From SZUA-430 sp044375275 (lineage in GTDB: Bacteria; Pseudomonadota; Alphaproteobacteria; Micropepsales; Micropepsaceae): DNA of 10,917 bases. The translations under genes were made by a program, and so were the position numbers. Positions 5,148 through 10,917 of this stretch are shown here, piece by piece (the stretch's first letter is position 1; the number at the start of each line of letters is the position of its first letter). Location: contig JBILMZ010000118.1 of assembly GCA_044375275.1 (NCBI GenBank), positions 1 to 10,917 on the forward strand, given 5' to 3'. Below the pieces are notes generated by a model. That model searched no databases. It saw only the letters and a list, made by a program, of their open reading frames with translations, and was not told the DNA's origin.

Positions 5148-6796
5148 TGTATCGCTACGACGAATTTGACCAGCGCGCGGTGGACGAGCGCGTCCTGCAG
5201 TTCTCCGGCCAGGTGGCGCGCCGCCTCGCGGGCGAGATGACGGAGGACGAGTTCAAGCCGCTGCGGCTCATGAACGGCGTCTACCTGCAGCTCCACGCCT
5301 ATATGCTGCGCGTGGCCATTCCCTATGGCACGCTGTCGTCACGGCAATTGCACAAGCTCGCCCACATCGCGCGCAAGTTCGACAAGGGCTATGGCCATTT
5401 CACGACGCGCCAGAACCTGCAATATAACTGGCCGCGTCTTTCCGACATGCCGGAGATCCTGCGCGAGCTCGCCTCGGTCGAGATGCATGCGATCCAGACC
5501 AGTGGCAACTGCATCCGCAACGTGACATCGGATCACTTCGCGGGCGCGTCGGCTGATGAAGTGGAAGATCCGCGCATCTGGTCGGAGATCATCCGCCAGT
5601 GGTCGACGTTCCATCCGGAATTTTCGTATCTGCCGCGCAAGTTCAAGATTGCCGTGACGGCGGCGCCGAAGGATCGCGCGGCGATCAAGGTGCACGACAT
5701 CGGCATCATCATCCGCAAGGATGCGACGGGCACGAACGTCCATGACGTCTGGGTGGGTGGCGGCCAGGGCCGCACGCCGATCATCGGGCAACTCATCGGC
5801 GAAGGCATCGCGGCCGCGGACCTGCTCGCCTATCTCGAAGCGACGATGCGCGTCTATAACCAGCATGGCCGTCGCGACAACATCTACAAGGCGCGCATCA
5901 AGATCCTCGTGCACCAGATCGGTGCGGACGAGATGCGCCGCCAGGTCGAGATCGAGTTCAAGGAAGTGAAGGCCAAGGGCGCGCTTGCGATCCCGCAGGC
6001 CGAGATCGATCGCATTGCGGCCTATTTCAGGGATCCGGCGTTTGAGACTGTGCCTGACGAAGACCTTTCGGCTGCGCGTCGCGATGCGGGCTTTGCCGCG
6101 TGGCTCGACACGAACGTGGCCAAGCACAAGAAGCCTGGCTATGCGATCGTCACCGTGTCCCTGAAGCCGATTGGCGGCATCCCGGGTGACGCGAGTGCGG
6201 ACCAGATGGATCTCGTCGCGGAGCTTGCGAAGACCTACAGCCTCGATGAGATCCGCGTCAGCCACGAGCAGAACCTGGTGCTGGCCCATGTGCGCCAGAC
6301 GGACCTCCTTGCGCTCTGGCAGAAGCTGGAAGCGGCAGGCCTTGGCACGGCGAATTACGGGCTCATCACCGACATCATCGCCTGCCCCGGCCTCGACTAT
6401 TGCGATCTCGCGAATGCGCGCTCGATCTCGATTGCGCAGGCCATCTCGAACCGCTTTGCGGCGCTCGAGAAGCAGCGCGAGATCGGCGAGCTCAAGCTCA
6501 AGATTTCGGGCTGCATCAATGCCTGCGGCCATCACCATGTCGGCCACATCGGCATCCTGGGCGTCGACAAGAAGGGCGTCGAATTCTACCAGATCACGCT
6601 GGGCGGCTCCGGCGACGAGGTGGCCTCGATCGGCGAGATCCTCGGGCCGGCCTTTGGCGAGCACGAGGTGACGGACGCGATCGAGACCCTGATCAACACC
6701 TATTTCAGCCTGCGCCAGGACGGGGAGCGTTTCCTCGACACCTATCGGCGCGTTGGCGTACAGCCTTTCCGGGAGAAGCTCTATGCCGCTCATTAG
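5147..6796 (+). CDS. cysI: Sulfite reductase hemoprotein subunit (siroheme, 4Fe-4S)
   Basis: This 549-residue cytoplasmic enzyme reduces sulfite to sulfide with six electrons in assimilatory sulfate reduction. The N-terminus (MYRYDEFDQRAVDERV) is typical of the proteobacterial CysI-type nitrite/sulfite reductase group. A ferredoxin-like half-domain with LRVAIPYG and HFTTRQNLQYNWP segments comes first. The C-terminal half carries the cluster ligands: Cys413 and Cys419 in CPGLDYC, and Cys456 and Cys460 in SGCINACGHHHVGHIG. This Cys-x5-Cys plus Cys-x3-Cys arrangement bridges the iron-sulfur cluster to siroheme. Related nitrite reductases share the fold, but the DUF2849 and DUF934 neighbours favour sulfite. 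No flavoprotein CysJ is encoded nearby, so electrons probably come from a ferredoxin or a separate reductase. The gene overlaps both neighbours. Confidence 0.95.
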   Translation: MYRYDEFDQRAVDERVLQFSGQVARRLAGEMTEDEFKPLRLMNGVYLQLHAYMLRVAIPYGTLSSRQLHKLAHIARKFDKGYGHFTTRQNLQYNWPRLSDMPEILRELASVEMHAIQTSGNCIRNVTSDHFAGASADEVEDPRIWSEIIRQWSTFHPEFSYLPRKFKIAVTAAPKDRAAIKVHDIGIIIRKDATGTNVHDVWVGGGQGRTPIIGQLIGEGIAAADLLAYLEATMRVYNQHGRRDNIYKARIKILVHQIGADEMRRQVEIEFKEVKAKGALAIPQAEIDRIAAYFRDPAFETVPDEDLSAARRDAGFAAWLDTNVAKHKKPGYAIVTVSLKPIGGIPGDASADQMDLVAELAKTYSLDEIRVSHEQNLVLAHVRQTDLLALWQKLEAAGLGTANYGLITDIIACPGLDYCDLANARSISIAQAISNRFAALEKQREIGELKLKISGCINACGHHHVGHIGILGVDKKGVEFYQITLGGSGDEVASIGEILGPAFGEHEVTDAIETLINTYFSLRQDGERFLDTYRRVGVQPFREKLYAAH

Positions 6797-7292
6797 AAAC
6801 AACGCGTTCGTCGAGAGCCCGTTTGCGCATGTGGCCGATGGAGAAGCCCTGCCGGATGGCGCAGTCGTCGTTTCGTTGAGCCGCTTCCTTGCGGAACGCG
6901 AGAGCCTCATGCAGCGCAATGCGCCGCTCGGTGTGCGCATTGCTTCGAGCGAGACGCCGGATGTGCTGGGCAGCGATGTGCACCACTTCGCGATCGTGGA
7001 GCTGGAGTTTCCGAAGTTCCGTGACGGGCGCGGCTATTCATCCGCGCGCGTGCTGCGTGACCGCCTGGGCTACAAGGGCGAGATCCGCGCGCGTGGCGAC
7101 GTGCTGCGCGACCAGTGGCTCTTCATGAGCCGCGTCGGCGTGGACTCGTTCGAGGTGCGGCCGGGCACGCGGATCGAGGACTTCCGTGCCGCGTTGGCGG
7201 AGCAGACCGTATTCTACCAGCGCGCCAGTGACTGCCACGCCAGCATCTTCGAACTGCGCCATCGCGGCCGCACGGGCGTCGCGGCAGAGTAA
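6783..7292 (+). CDS. DUF934 protein, sulfite-reductase-associated
   Basis: This 169-residue soluble protein belongs to the DUF934 family, almost always encoded directly after cysI in proteobacteria and sometimes annotated as an oxidoreductase-like accessory protein. The diagnostic region is VELEFPKFRDGRGYSSARVL (about 67-86), followed by RDRLGYKGEIRARGDVLRDQ and FMSRVGVDSFEV. ATG 6783 is preferred because GGGAGAAG lies just upstream. It overlaps the last 14 bases of cysI in another frame. An in-frame ATG at 6753 lies deeper in cysI and is less likely. No catalytic residues can be assigned, and the precise role of the family is not established. It is the last gene of this operon: cysH does not follow, and a convergent transporter gene ends 18 bases downstream. 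Confidence 0.9.
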   Translation: MPLIRNNAFVESPFAHVADGEALPDGAVVVSLSRFLAERESLMQRNAPLGVRIASSETPDVLGSDVHHFAIVELEFPKFRDGRGYSSARVLRDRLGYKGEIRARGDVLRDQWLFMSRVGVDSFEVRPGTRIEDFRAALAEQTVFYQRASDCHASIFELRHRGRTGVAAE

Positions 7293-7310
7293 GCGTATCC
7301 GCTGACCGCG

Positions 7311-8522
7311 TTACGGATCCGGCTTCAGGTCGGAGAGCCGGTCGATCTTGCGGAGTTCGGGGAACATCCACGCCCACAGCACGACCACGCCGAGCGTGCC
7401 GACACCGCCGACGATGACGGCCGGGACGGTTCCCCACCATGCGGCGGTCACGCCGGATTCGAACTCGCCCAGCTCGTTCGATGCACCGATGAAGAGCATG
7501 TTGACCGCGCTGACGCGGCCTCGCATGTGGTCGGGGGTCGCCAACTGGGTCAGGGAGTGGCGCACGTTGACGCTCACCATGTCAGAGGCGCCCAGGATGA
7601 CCAGGGCCGCGAGCGACAGATAGAAGTTCTCGGACAGGCCGAACACGATCGTGGCCACGCCGAACACGGCCACGCAGGCAAACATCTTCAGTCCGGCCTG
7701 ACCCTGGATGGGGCGCGCGGTCAGCCAGAATGACATGGCCGCGGCACCGACCGCAGGCGCTGCCTTCAGGACACCGAAGCCCATCGGTCCCACATGCAGG
7801 ACCTCCTGGGCGAAGAATGGCAGGAGCGCCGTTGCGCCACCCAGTAGCACCGCAAACAGGTCGAGGGAGATCGCGCCGAGCAGCTCCCTCTTGCGGCGGA
7901 CGAAAGCGATACCTTCCACCACGCGCTCGTAGAGCGAGCCGCCGGAGAGCGGGCCGGTGCGGGGCCGTTCGATGCGGATCGCGAAGATGATTGCTGACAC
8001 GATGGCAAAGAGCACGAGGCTCAGCGAGAAGGCGAAGCCGGTGCCCAGCACGAGTGCGGCGCCTCCCAGTGCCGGTCCGGAGATGATGGCGACCTGCATG
8101 ACGGACGAGCTGATGGATATGGCGCGTGGAAGCACGTCGTTCGACACGATCTGCGGCAGGAACGACTGCGAGGCCGGCGCGGAGAAAGCTCGCGCGCTTC
8201 CAAAGAGCACGAGGATCGCGAAGTAGGCGTTCACATCGGTAATGCCCGCCCATGTGACAGCCAAGAACAGGGCGGCACATATGGCTTCCACGGCAAAGCT
8301 CAGCGCCAGGATCACCCGCCGCGAATAGCGATCAGCCACATCGCCTGCATAGAGCGTGAGTGCAAACATGGGACCGAACTGTGCGAGCCCGACGAGGCCG
8401 AGCGACAGCGGATCCCTTGTGAGCTCATACACACGCCAGGCGACGGCGGCCGAGAGGATCTGCATGGCCACGTTCGAACCAAAGCGGCTGGCCAGAAACA
8501 GATAGAGATTTCGCGTAAAAAT
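7311..8522 (-). CDS. Major facilitator superfamily exporter, MFS_3/EntS-like
   Basis: This is a 12-helix inner-membrane transporter of the MFS_3 drug/siderophore-exporter group. Loop motif A reads GDVADRYSRR (60-69 in this numbering). Family segments ALLPFFAQEVLHVGPMG and, near the C-terminus, TPDHMRGRVSAVN with SNELGEFESG are clear. The first canonical start is GTG at 8471-8469, giving 386 residues, but the conserved N-terminus TRNLYLFLASRFGSN lies upstream in the same frame and contains no ATG, GTG or TTG. ATT at 8522-8520 lies six bases after AGGAA (8533-8529) and would give 403 residues; CTG at 8528 is another option. I use the ATT start. The gene follows the 72-residue membrane gene by two bases. 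Substrate is unknown. Confidence 0.88.
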   Translation of the reverse strand: MFTRNLYLFLASRFGSNVAMQILSAAVAWRVYELTRDPLSLGLVGLAQFGPMFALTLYAGDVADRYSRRVILALSFAVEAICAALFLAVTWAGITDVNAYFAILVLFGSARAFSAPASQSFLPQIVSNDVLPRAISISSSVMQVAIISGPALGGAALVLGTGFAFSLSLVLFAIVSAIIFAIRIERPRTGPLSGGSLYERVVEGIAFVRRKRELLGAISLDLFAVLLGGATALLPFFAQEVLHVGPMGFGVLKAAPAVGAAAMSFWLTARPIQGQAGLKMFACVAVFGVATIVFGLSENFYLSLAALVILGASDMVSVNVRHSLTQLATPDHMRGRVSAVNMLFIGASNELGEFESGVTAAWWGTVPAVIVGGVGTLGVVVLWAWMFPELRKIDRLSDLKPDP

Positions 8523-8524
8523 TG

Positions 8525-8743
8525 TCAGTTCCTGCGCGCAGCAAGAAGGGCCCGCAAGGTCGCCGTCAGCAGCACGGCCATGGCGAGGACCACGATCACG
8601 ATCCAGGATCCGAAGTCGAAGGTCTTGCCCTCTTCCAGATATCGCGCAAGGCCAAAGCCAAACAAGGACACGACAAGGAAGACCGCGCCAAGCTTGAGCG
8701 TCTGGTAGAATTTCTCGAGCGGCGTCTTCTTTTTGTAGGTCAT
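8525..8743 (-). CDS. Small two-helix membrane protein
   Basis: This predicted 72-residue protein has a basic N-terminus (MTYKKKTPLEKFYQ), a first hydrophobic helix at about 17-35, a short acidic loop (EEGKTFDF) and a second helix at about 44-66, ending in a basic tail. I recognise no family. ATG 8743 is chosen because it follows the stop of the preceding membrane gene by ten bases. An in-frame ATG at 8815 would overlap that gene by 62 bases. The ribosome-binding site is weak, which would fit coupling to the upstream gene. It sits between a four-helix protein and an MFS exporter in one minus-strand operon, so an accessory membrane role is possible but not shown. Confidence 0.65.
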   Translation of the reverse strand: MTYKKKTPLEKFYQTLKLGAVFLVVSLFGFGLARYLEEGKTFDFGSWIVIVVLAMAVLLTATLRALLAARRN

Positions 8744-8753
8744 GCGCGCAGGA

Positions 8754-9212
8754 TCACGAATCCGATTGCGGACGGGAAGCCATTGCAAATACCAGACCAG
8801 CCACGAGCCCTGCAATCACTTGTGCGCCCAGGCCCATCGTTCCGCGTGCGCCGAAGACGCCGACTGTGCCCAGCTGGCTTTTCATGACCGTGAACATGAC
8901 GAAAATCGCGACAGCTCCTGCCACGGCAAAAACGATCGTTCGCAACCCCGTGAAGCGCGCCACGAGCCCTGACGCCAGGAAGGCGACCAGCAGCGCAACC
9001 GCCGTCAGTGCGCCGTAGAGGGGCTGAAGACCGATAAGGTCATGTGTCATCCAGGTCAGGCGATCGGACATCGTCAACTGGGGATCGGGAACAGATCCGC
9101 CAATGACCGCCGCGTCGAGCCAGGCCTGCTGCACGAACCAGGAATGCGCCAGTGATCCCAGCACGACCATTGTCACCACGGCCGCAACGAAAGCGGCTAA
9201 CCGGCGGATCAT
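8754..9212 (-). CDS. Four-helix integral membrane protein, unknown function
   Basis: This 152-residue protein has an N-terminal helix (about 4-24), a polar segment that would face the periplasm (about 27-63, containing PDPQLTMSDRLTWMTHD), and three more helices (about 66-86, 91-111 and 125-146). The start is well supported: GGGGAGGAA lies just upstream of ATG 9212. I do not recognise a family; it looks like a small conserved alphaproteobacterial membrane protein. It is the first gene of the minus-strand operon that continues into the 72-residue protein and the MFS exporter, and it is divergent from the PQQ-type dehydrogenase gene. Confidence 0.78.
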   Translation of the reverse strand: MIRRLAAFVAAVVTMVVLGSLAHSWFVQQAWLDAAVIGGSVPDPQLTMSDRLTWMTHDLIGLQPLYGALTAVALLVAFLASGLVARFTGLRTIVFAVAGAVAIFVMFTVMKSQLGTVGVFGARGTMGLGAQVIAGLVAGLVFAMASRPQSDS

Positions 9213-9229
9213 CAGAATTCCTCCCCTTC

Positions 9230-9259
9230 TTGCCCTTTGCTTATGCCCCGAAATAGGAT
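9230..9259 (+). promoter_or_regulatory. Candidate promoter of the PQQ-type dehydrogenase gene
   Basis: The 93-base gap between divergent starts (9212 minus, 9306 plus) must hold promoters for both directions. For the plus strand, TTGCCC (9230-9235) and TAGGAT (9254-9259) are separated by 18 bases. They predict a start near 9266 and a leader of about 40 bases. No minus-strand promoter of comparable quality was identified. Confidence 0.3.
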
Positions 9260-9305
9260 CAGATGTACATGGTCTTCAAGGTTTCCCGTATCGATGGAGT
9301 TTACG

Positions 9306-10472
9306 ATGTTCGCCCGATCGTTGCTGTGCGGTGTCGCGGCCGTTTCGCTCGCTTGCGTTACGGCGCAGGCAGACGTCCCCCCGATTACCGAGCGCCCTGC
9401 GCCGCCCGCGCCGAAGGCGGCTCCCGTCGTCACGACCGGCTACAAGGTTGTGGAGATCGCCAAGGGGCTTGATCATCCATGGTCCCTCGCTTTCCTGCCG
9501 GATGGCACGATCCTCGTCACCGAACGGGAGGGACGCCTGCGCGTCATTCGCGACGGCCAACTGCAAGCCACTGCTGTCACGGGCGTGCCACCGGTCCACA
9601 CCGGCAGCCAAGGTGGCCTGTTCGACATCGTGCTCCATCCGAAGTTTGCAGAAAACCAGACGGTGTACCTGACCTATGCGCACGGAACCAATTCCGCCAA
9701 CGCGACGCGCGTGGCTCGTGCAAAGTTTGACGGCACCACGCTCAGGGATGTCCAGGTGATCTTCGAAGCCAAGCCGTCGAAGGACACGAACAACCACTAT
9801 GGTGCCCGCATGGCGTTCCTCGACGACAAGACCTTTGCGCTGACGATCGGCGACGGCTTCGAGTATCGCGAAAGCGCACAGGATCGCACGTCACATCTCG
9901 GCAAGATCGTAAGGCTGAATGATGACGGCACATTTCCGGCCGACAATCCGTTCGCGGGCGACAGCAAGGCTGCGCCAGGACTTCTTTCACTTGGCCACCG
10001 CAACCAGCAAGGCCTTGCCTTCGACGCCGTATCCGGGCGCCTCTACGAGACCGAGCACGGCCCCAAGGGTGGCGACGAACTCAATGTCATCGAGCCTGGC
10101 AAGAACTATGGCTGGCCGCTGATCACCTATGGCATGGACTATTCGGGTGCCTACGTGTCCCCGTACAAGGAGCGGCCAGGACTTGAGCAGCCGGTTCTTC
10201 AGTGGACCCCATCCATTGCGCCCTCGGGAACGACGGTCTATCGCGGGGACAAGTTTCCGGCCTGGGACGGTGACGTGTTCGTTGGTGCACTCGCGTTCCA
10301 GCATCTGCGCCGCGTCGACCTTGATGATCGCGGCAACGTGCTGGGCGAGCAGCAGTTGCTGACGGAACTGAAGGAGCGCATCCGTGATGTACGCACCAGT
10401 CCGGACGGATATCTGTATGTCACGACCGATGATTCCGAAGGACGCGTGTTGAAGCTGGAGCCTTCGAACTAG
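9306..10472 (+). CDS. PQQ-dependent aldose sugar dehydrogenase-type protein, exported
   Basis: This 388-residue protein is of the glucose/sorbosone dehydrogenase fold (GSDH, YliI-like), a six-bladed beta-propeller that oxidises aldoses or related carbonyl compounds in the periplasm using PQQ. A signal peptide covers residues 1-22 (cleavage after AQA), followed by a Pro/Ala linker. The propeller begins at about 45. Family motifs are LDHPWSLAFLPDGTILVTER (55-74), GGLFDIVLHPKF (103-114), NHYGARMAF (163-171), GHRNQQG (230-236, the Arg-Asn pair that contacts PQQ in soluble glucose dehydrogenase) and EHGPKGGDELN (250-260). ATG 9306 is chosen because GGAG lies six bases upstream and a proper signal peptide follows. 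ATG 9294 and TTG 9237 are poorer. No PQQ biosynthesis genes are in the window. Substrate is uncertain. Confidence 0.9.
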   Translation: MFARSLLCGVAAVSLACVTAQADVPPITERPAPPAPKAAPVVTTGYKVVEIAKGLDHPWSLAFLPDGTILVTEREGRLRVIRDGQLQATAVTGVPPVHTGSQGGLFDIVLHPKFAENQTVYLTYAHGTNSANATRVARAKFDGTTLRDVQVIFEAKPSKDTNNHYGARMAFLDDKTFALTIGDGFEYRESAQDRTSHLGKIVRLNDDGTFPADNPFAGDSKAAPGLLSLGHRNQQGLAFDAVSGRLYETEHGPKGGDELNVIEPGKNYGWPLITYGMDYSGAYVSPYKERPGLEQPVLQWTPSIAPSGTTVYRGDKFPAWDGDVFVGALAFQHLRRVDLDDRGNVLGEQQLLTELKERIRDVRTSPDGYLYVTTDDSEGRVLKLEPSN

Positions 10473-10569
10473 CAGCGGCGGGTCCGGAATGATCCTTCCT
10501 GCTGTTTCACTCCAGCGTTCCGGGCCAGTCTTCCGGGGACGCGTGACCAACGCCGGGCAAGCCTGACAG
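10473..10569. other. Short intergenic gap with weak inverted repeats
   Basis: CCGGAA soon after the dehydrogenase stop has complementary TTCCGG copies about 30 and 45 bases later, so a weak stem could form. No T-run follows. This could contribute to termination, but it is not a convincing intrinsic terminator, and no clear promoter for the next gene is seen. Confidence 0.25.
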
Positions 10570-10917
10570 ATGACATTGCTTCTTGTCCTAGTGCTCGGGT
10601 TCGGTGCCGGCGTCCTTGTTACGCTCGGGCTGCTGCGCCGACGCCAGGATGTGGCAACGGGATCAGGCCATGCGTCGCCTGAACCTTCCCCGCCACAGGA
10701 ACTGTCGGTGCCTGACGAGAGCGTCGAGCCCGCAGACACGCTGGGTGCAAAGCTCTACCGGCTCAGCACGCCGCTGGAGATCTTCGGCGACAGCACCGCG
10801 CATCCGCGACAGCTAGCCGAGAAAGACGAATTCCAGCAGGCGTCGGCCCTGTTGCGGAGCGCAGACGTACCGGTCGATACGGTGACGCAATACGCTCTCG
10901 GCTCCAACTGGACGCTG
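10570..10917 (+). CDS. Membrane-anchored protein of unknown function, partial (runs off right edge)
   Basis: The frame is open from ATG 10570 to the window end, 116 codons. An in-frame TGA two codons upstream fixes this as the first possible start. Residues 2-22 form a hydrophobic anchor (begins MTLLLVLVLGFGAGVL), followed by an RRR stop-transfer signal. Next comes a Pro/Glu/Ser-rich linker (about 27-55), and then the start of a folded region with Glu/Gln/Leu-rich helices (EKDEFQQASALLRSADVP). The anchor orientation suggests a cytoplasmic C-terminal domain. Codon use matches the other genes. No family can be named from the visible part. The ribosome-binding site is weak. It is 97 bases after the dehydrogenase gene on the same strand. 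Confidence 0.7.
   Translation, partial: MTLLLVLVLGFGAGVLVTLGLLRRRQDVATGSGHASPEPSPPQELSVPDESVEPADTLGAKLYRLSTPLEIFGDSTAHPRQLAEKDEFQQASALLRSADVPVDTVTQYALGSNWTL

Noticed and set aside
5339..6940. 533-codon minus-strand open frame opposite cysI
   Set aside because: It has arginine-rich, low-complexity shadow composition, while the plus strand encodes an intact CysI with all cluster cysteines.
7293..7320. Bidirectional terminator between the convergent genes
   Set aside because: Only a weak ATCCG/CGGAT pairing with no T-runs is present, which is not enough to call.
9987..10739. 250-codon minus-strand open frame opposite the dehydrogenase end
   Set aside because: No recognisable domain, and it overlaps a well-supported plus-strand gene and the start of the next one.

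Overview
The window reads as chromosomal DNA of a GC-rich alphaproteobacterium. The evidence is strong G/C preference at third codon positions, a DUF2849-cysI-DUF934 sulfite reductase block, a DUF1214/DUF1254 membrane-protein pair, and an exact GTTC-N7-GTTC motif of the kind used by alphaproteobacterial LexA. No rRNA, tRNA, CRISPR array or intact insertion sequence was found.

Layout. Bases 1-894 hold no gene I can name. This stretch contains a lower-GC left edge with ambiguous short open frames, a composite palindrome (184-258), a promoter-like site overlapped by the LexA-type motif (363-392), and about 500 bases of leader-like DNA. Bases 895-4586 form one tightly packed plus-strand operon: DUF1214 membrane-anchored protein, DUF1254 membrane-anchored protein, NMT1/THI5-type periplasmic binding protein, ABC ATPase and ABC permease. 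Two of its junctions are 4-base start/stop overlaps and the other gaps are 4 and 12 bases. A 142-base nested palindrome (4598-4739) follows the permease stop, and then an AT-rich promoter-like block. Bases 4854-7292 form the second plus-strand operon: DUF2849, cysI (siroheme/4Fe-4S sulfite reductase) and DUF934, all overlapping.

The minus-strand operon runs from 9212 down to 7311: a four-helix membrane protein, a 72-residue two-helix membrane protein, and an MFS_3-type exporter whose true start is probably a non-canonical codon. Divergent from it, across 93 bases, is an exported PQQ-dependent aldose-dehydrogenase-type protein (9306-10472). A membrane-anchored protein of unknown function starts at 10570 and runs off the right edge.

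How the genes fit together. The cysI block makes sulfide from sulfite in assimilatory sulfur metabolism. The ABC transporter upstream could supply an organosulfur compound, but its binding protein looks at least as much like the pyrimidine/riboflavin-precursor branch of the NMT1/THI5 superfamily, and a palindrome and a separate promoter-like block divide the two operons. The most unusual points are the joining of the DUF1214/DUF1254 pair to a complete ABC importer, the large nested palindrome, the orphan LexA-type box, and the MFS gene that lacks a canonical start codon in the right place.
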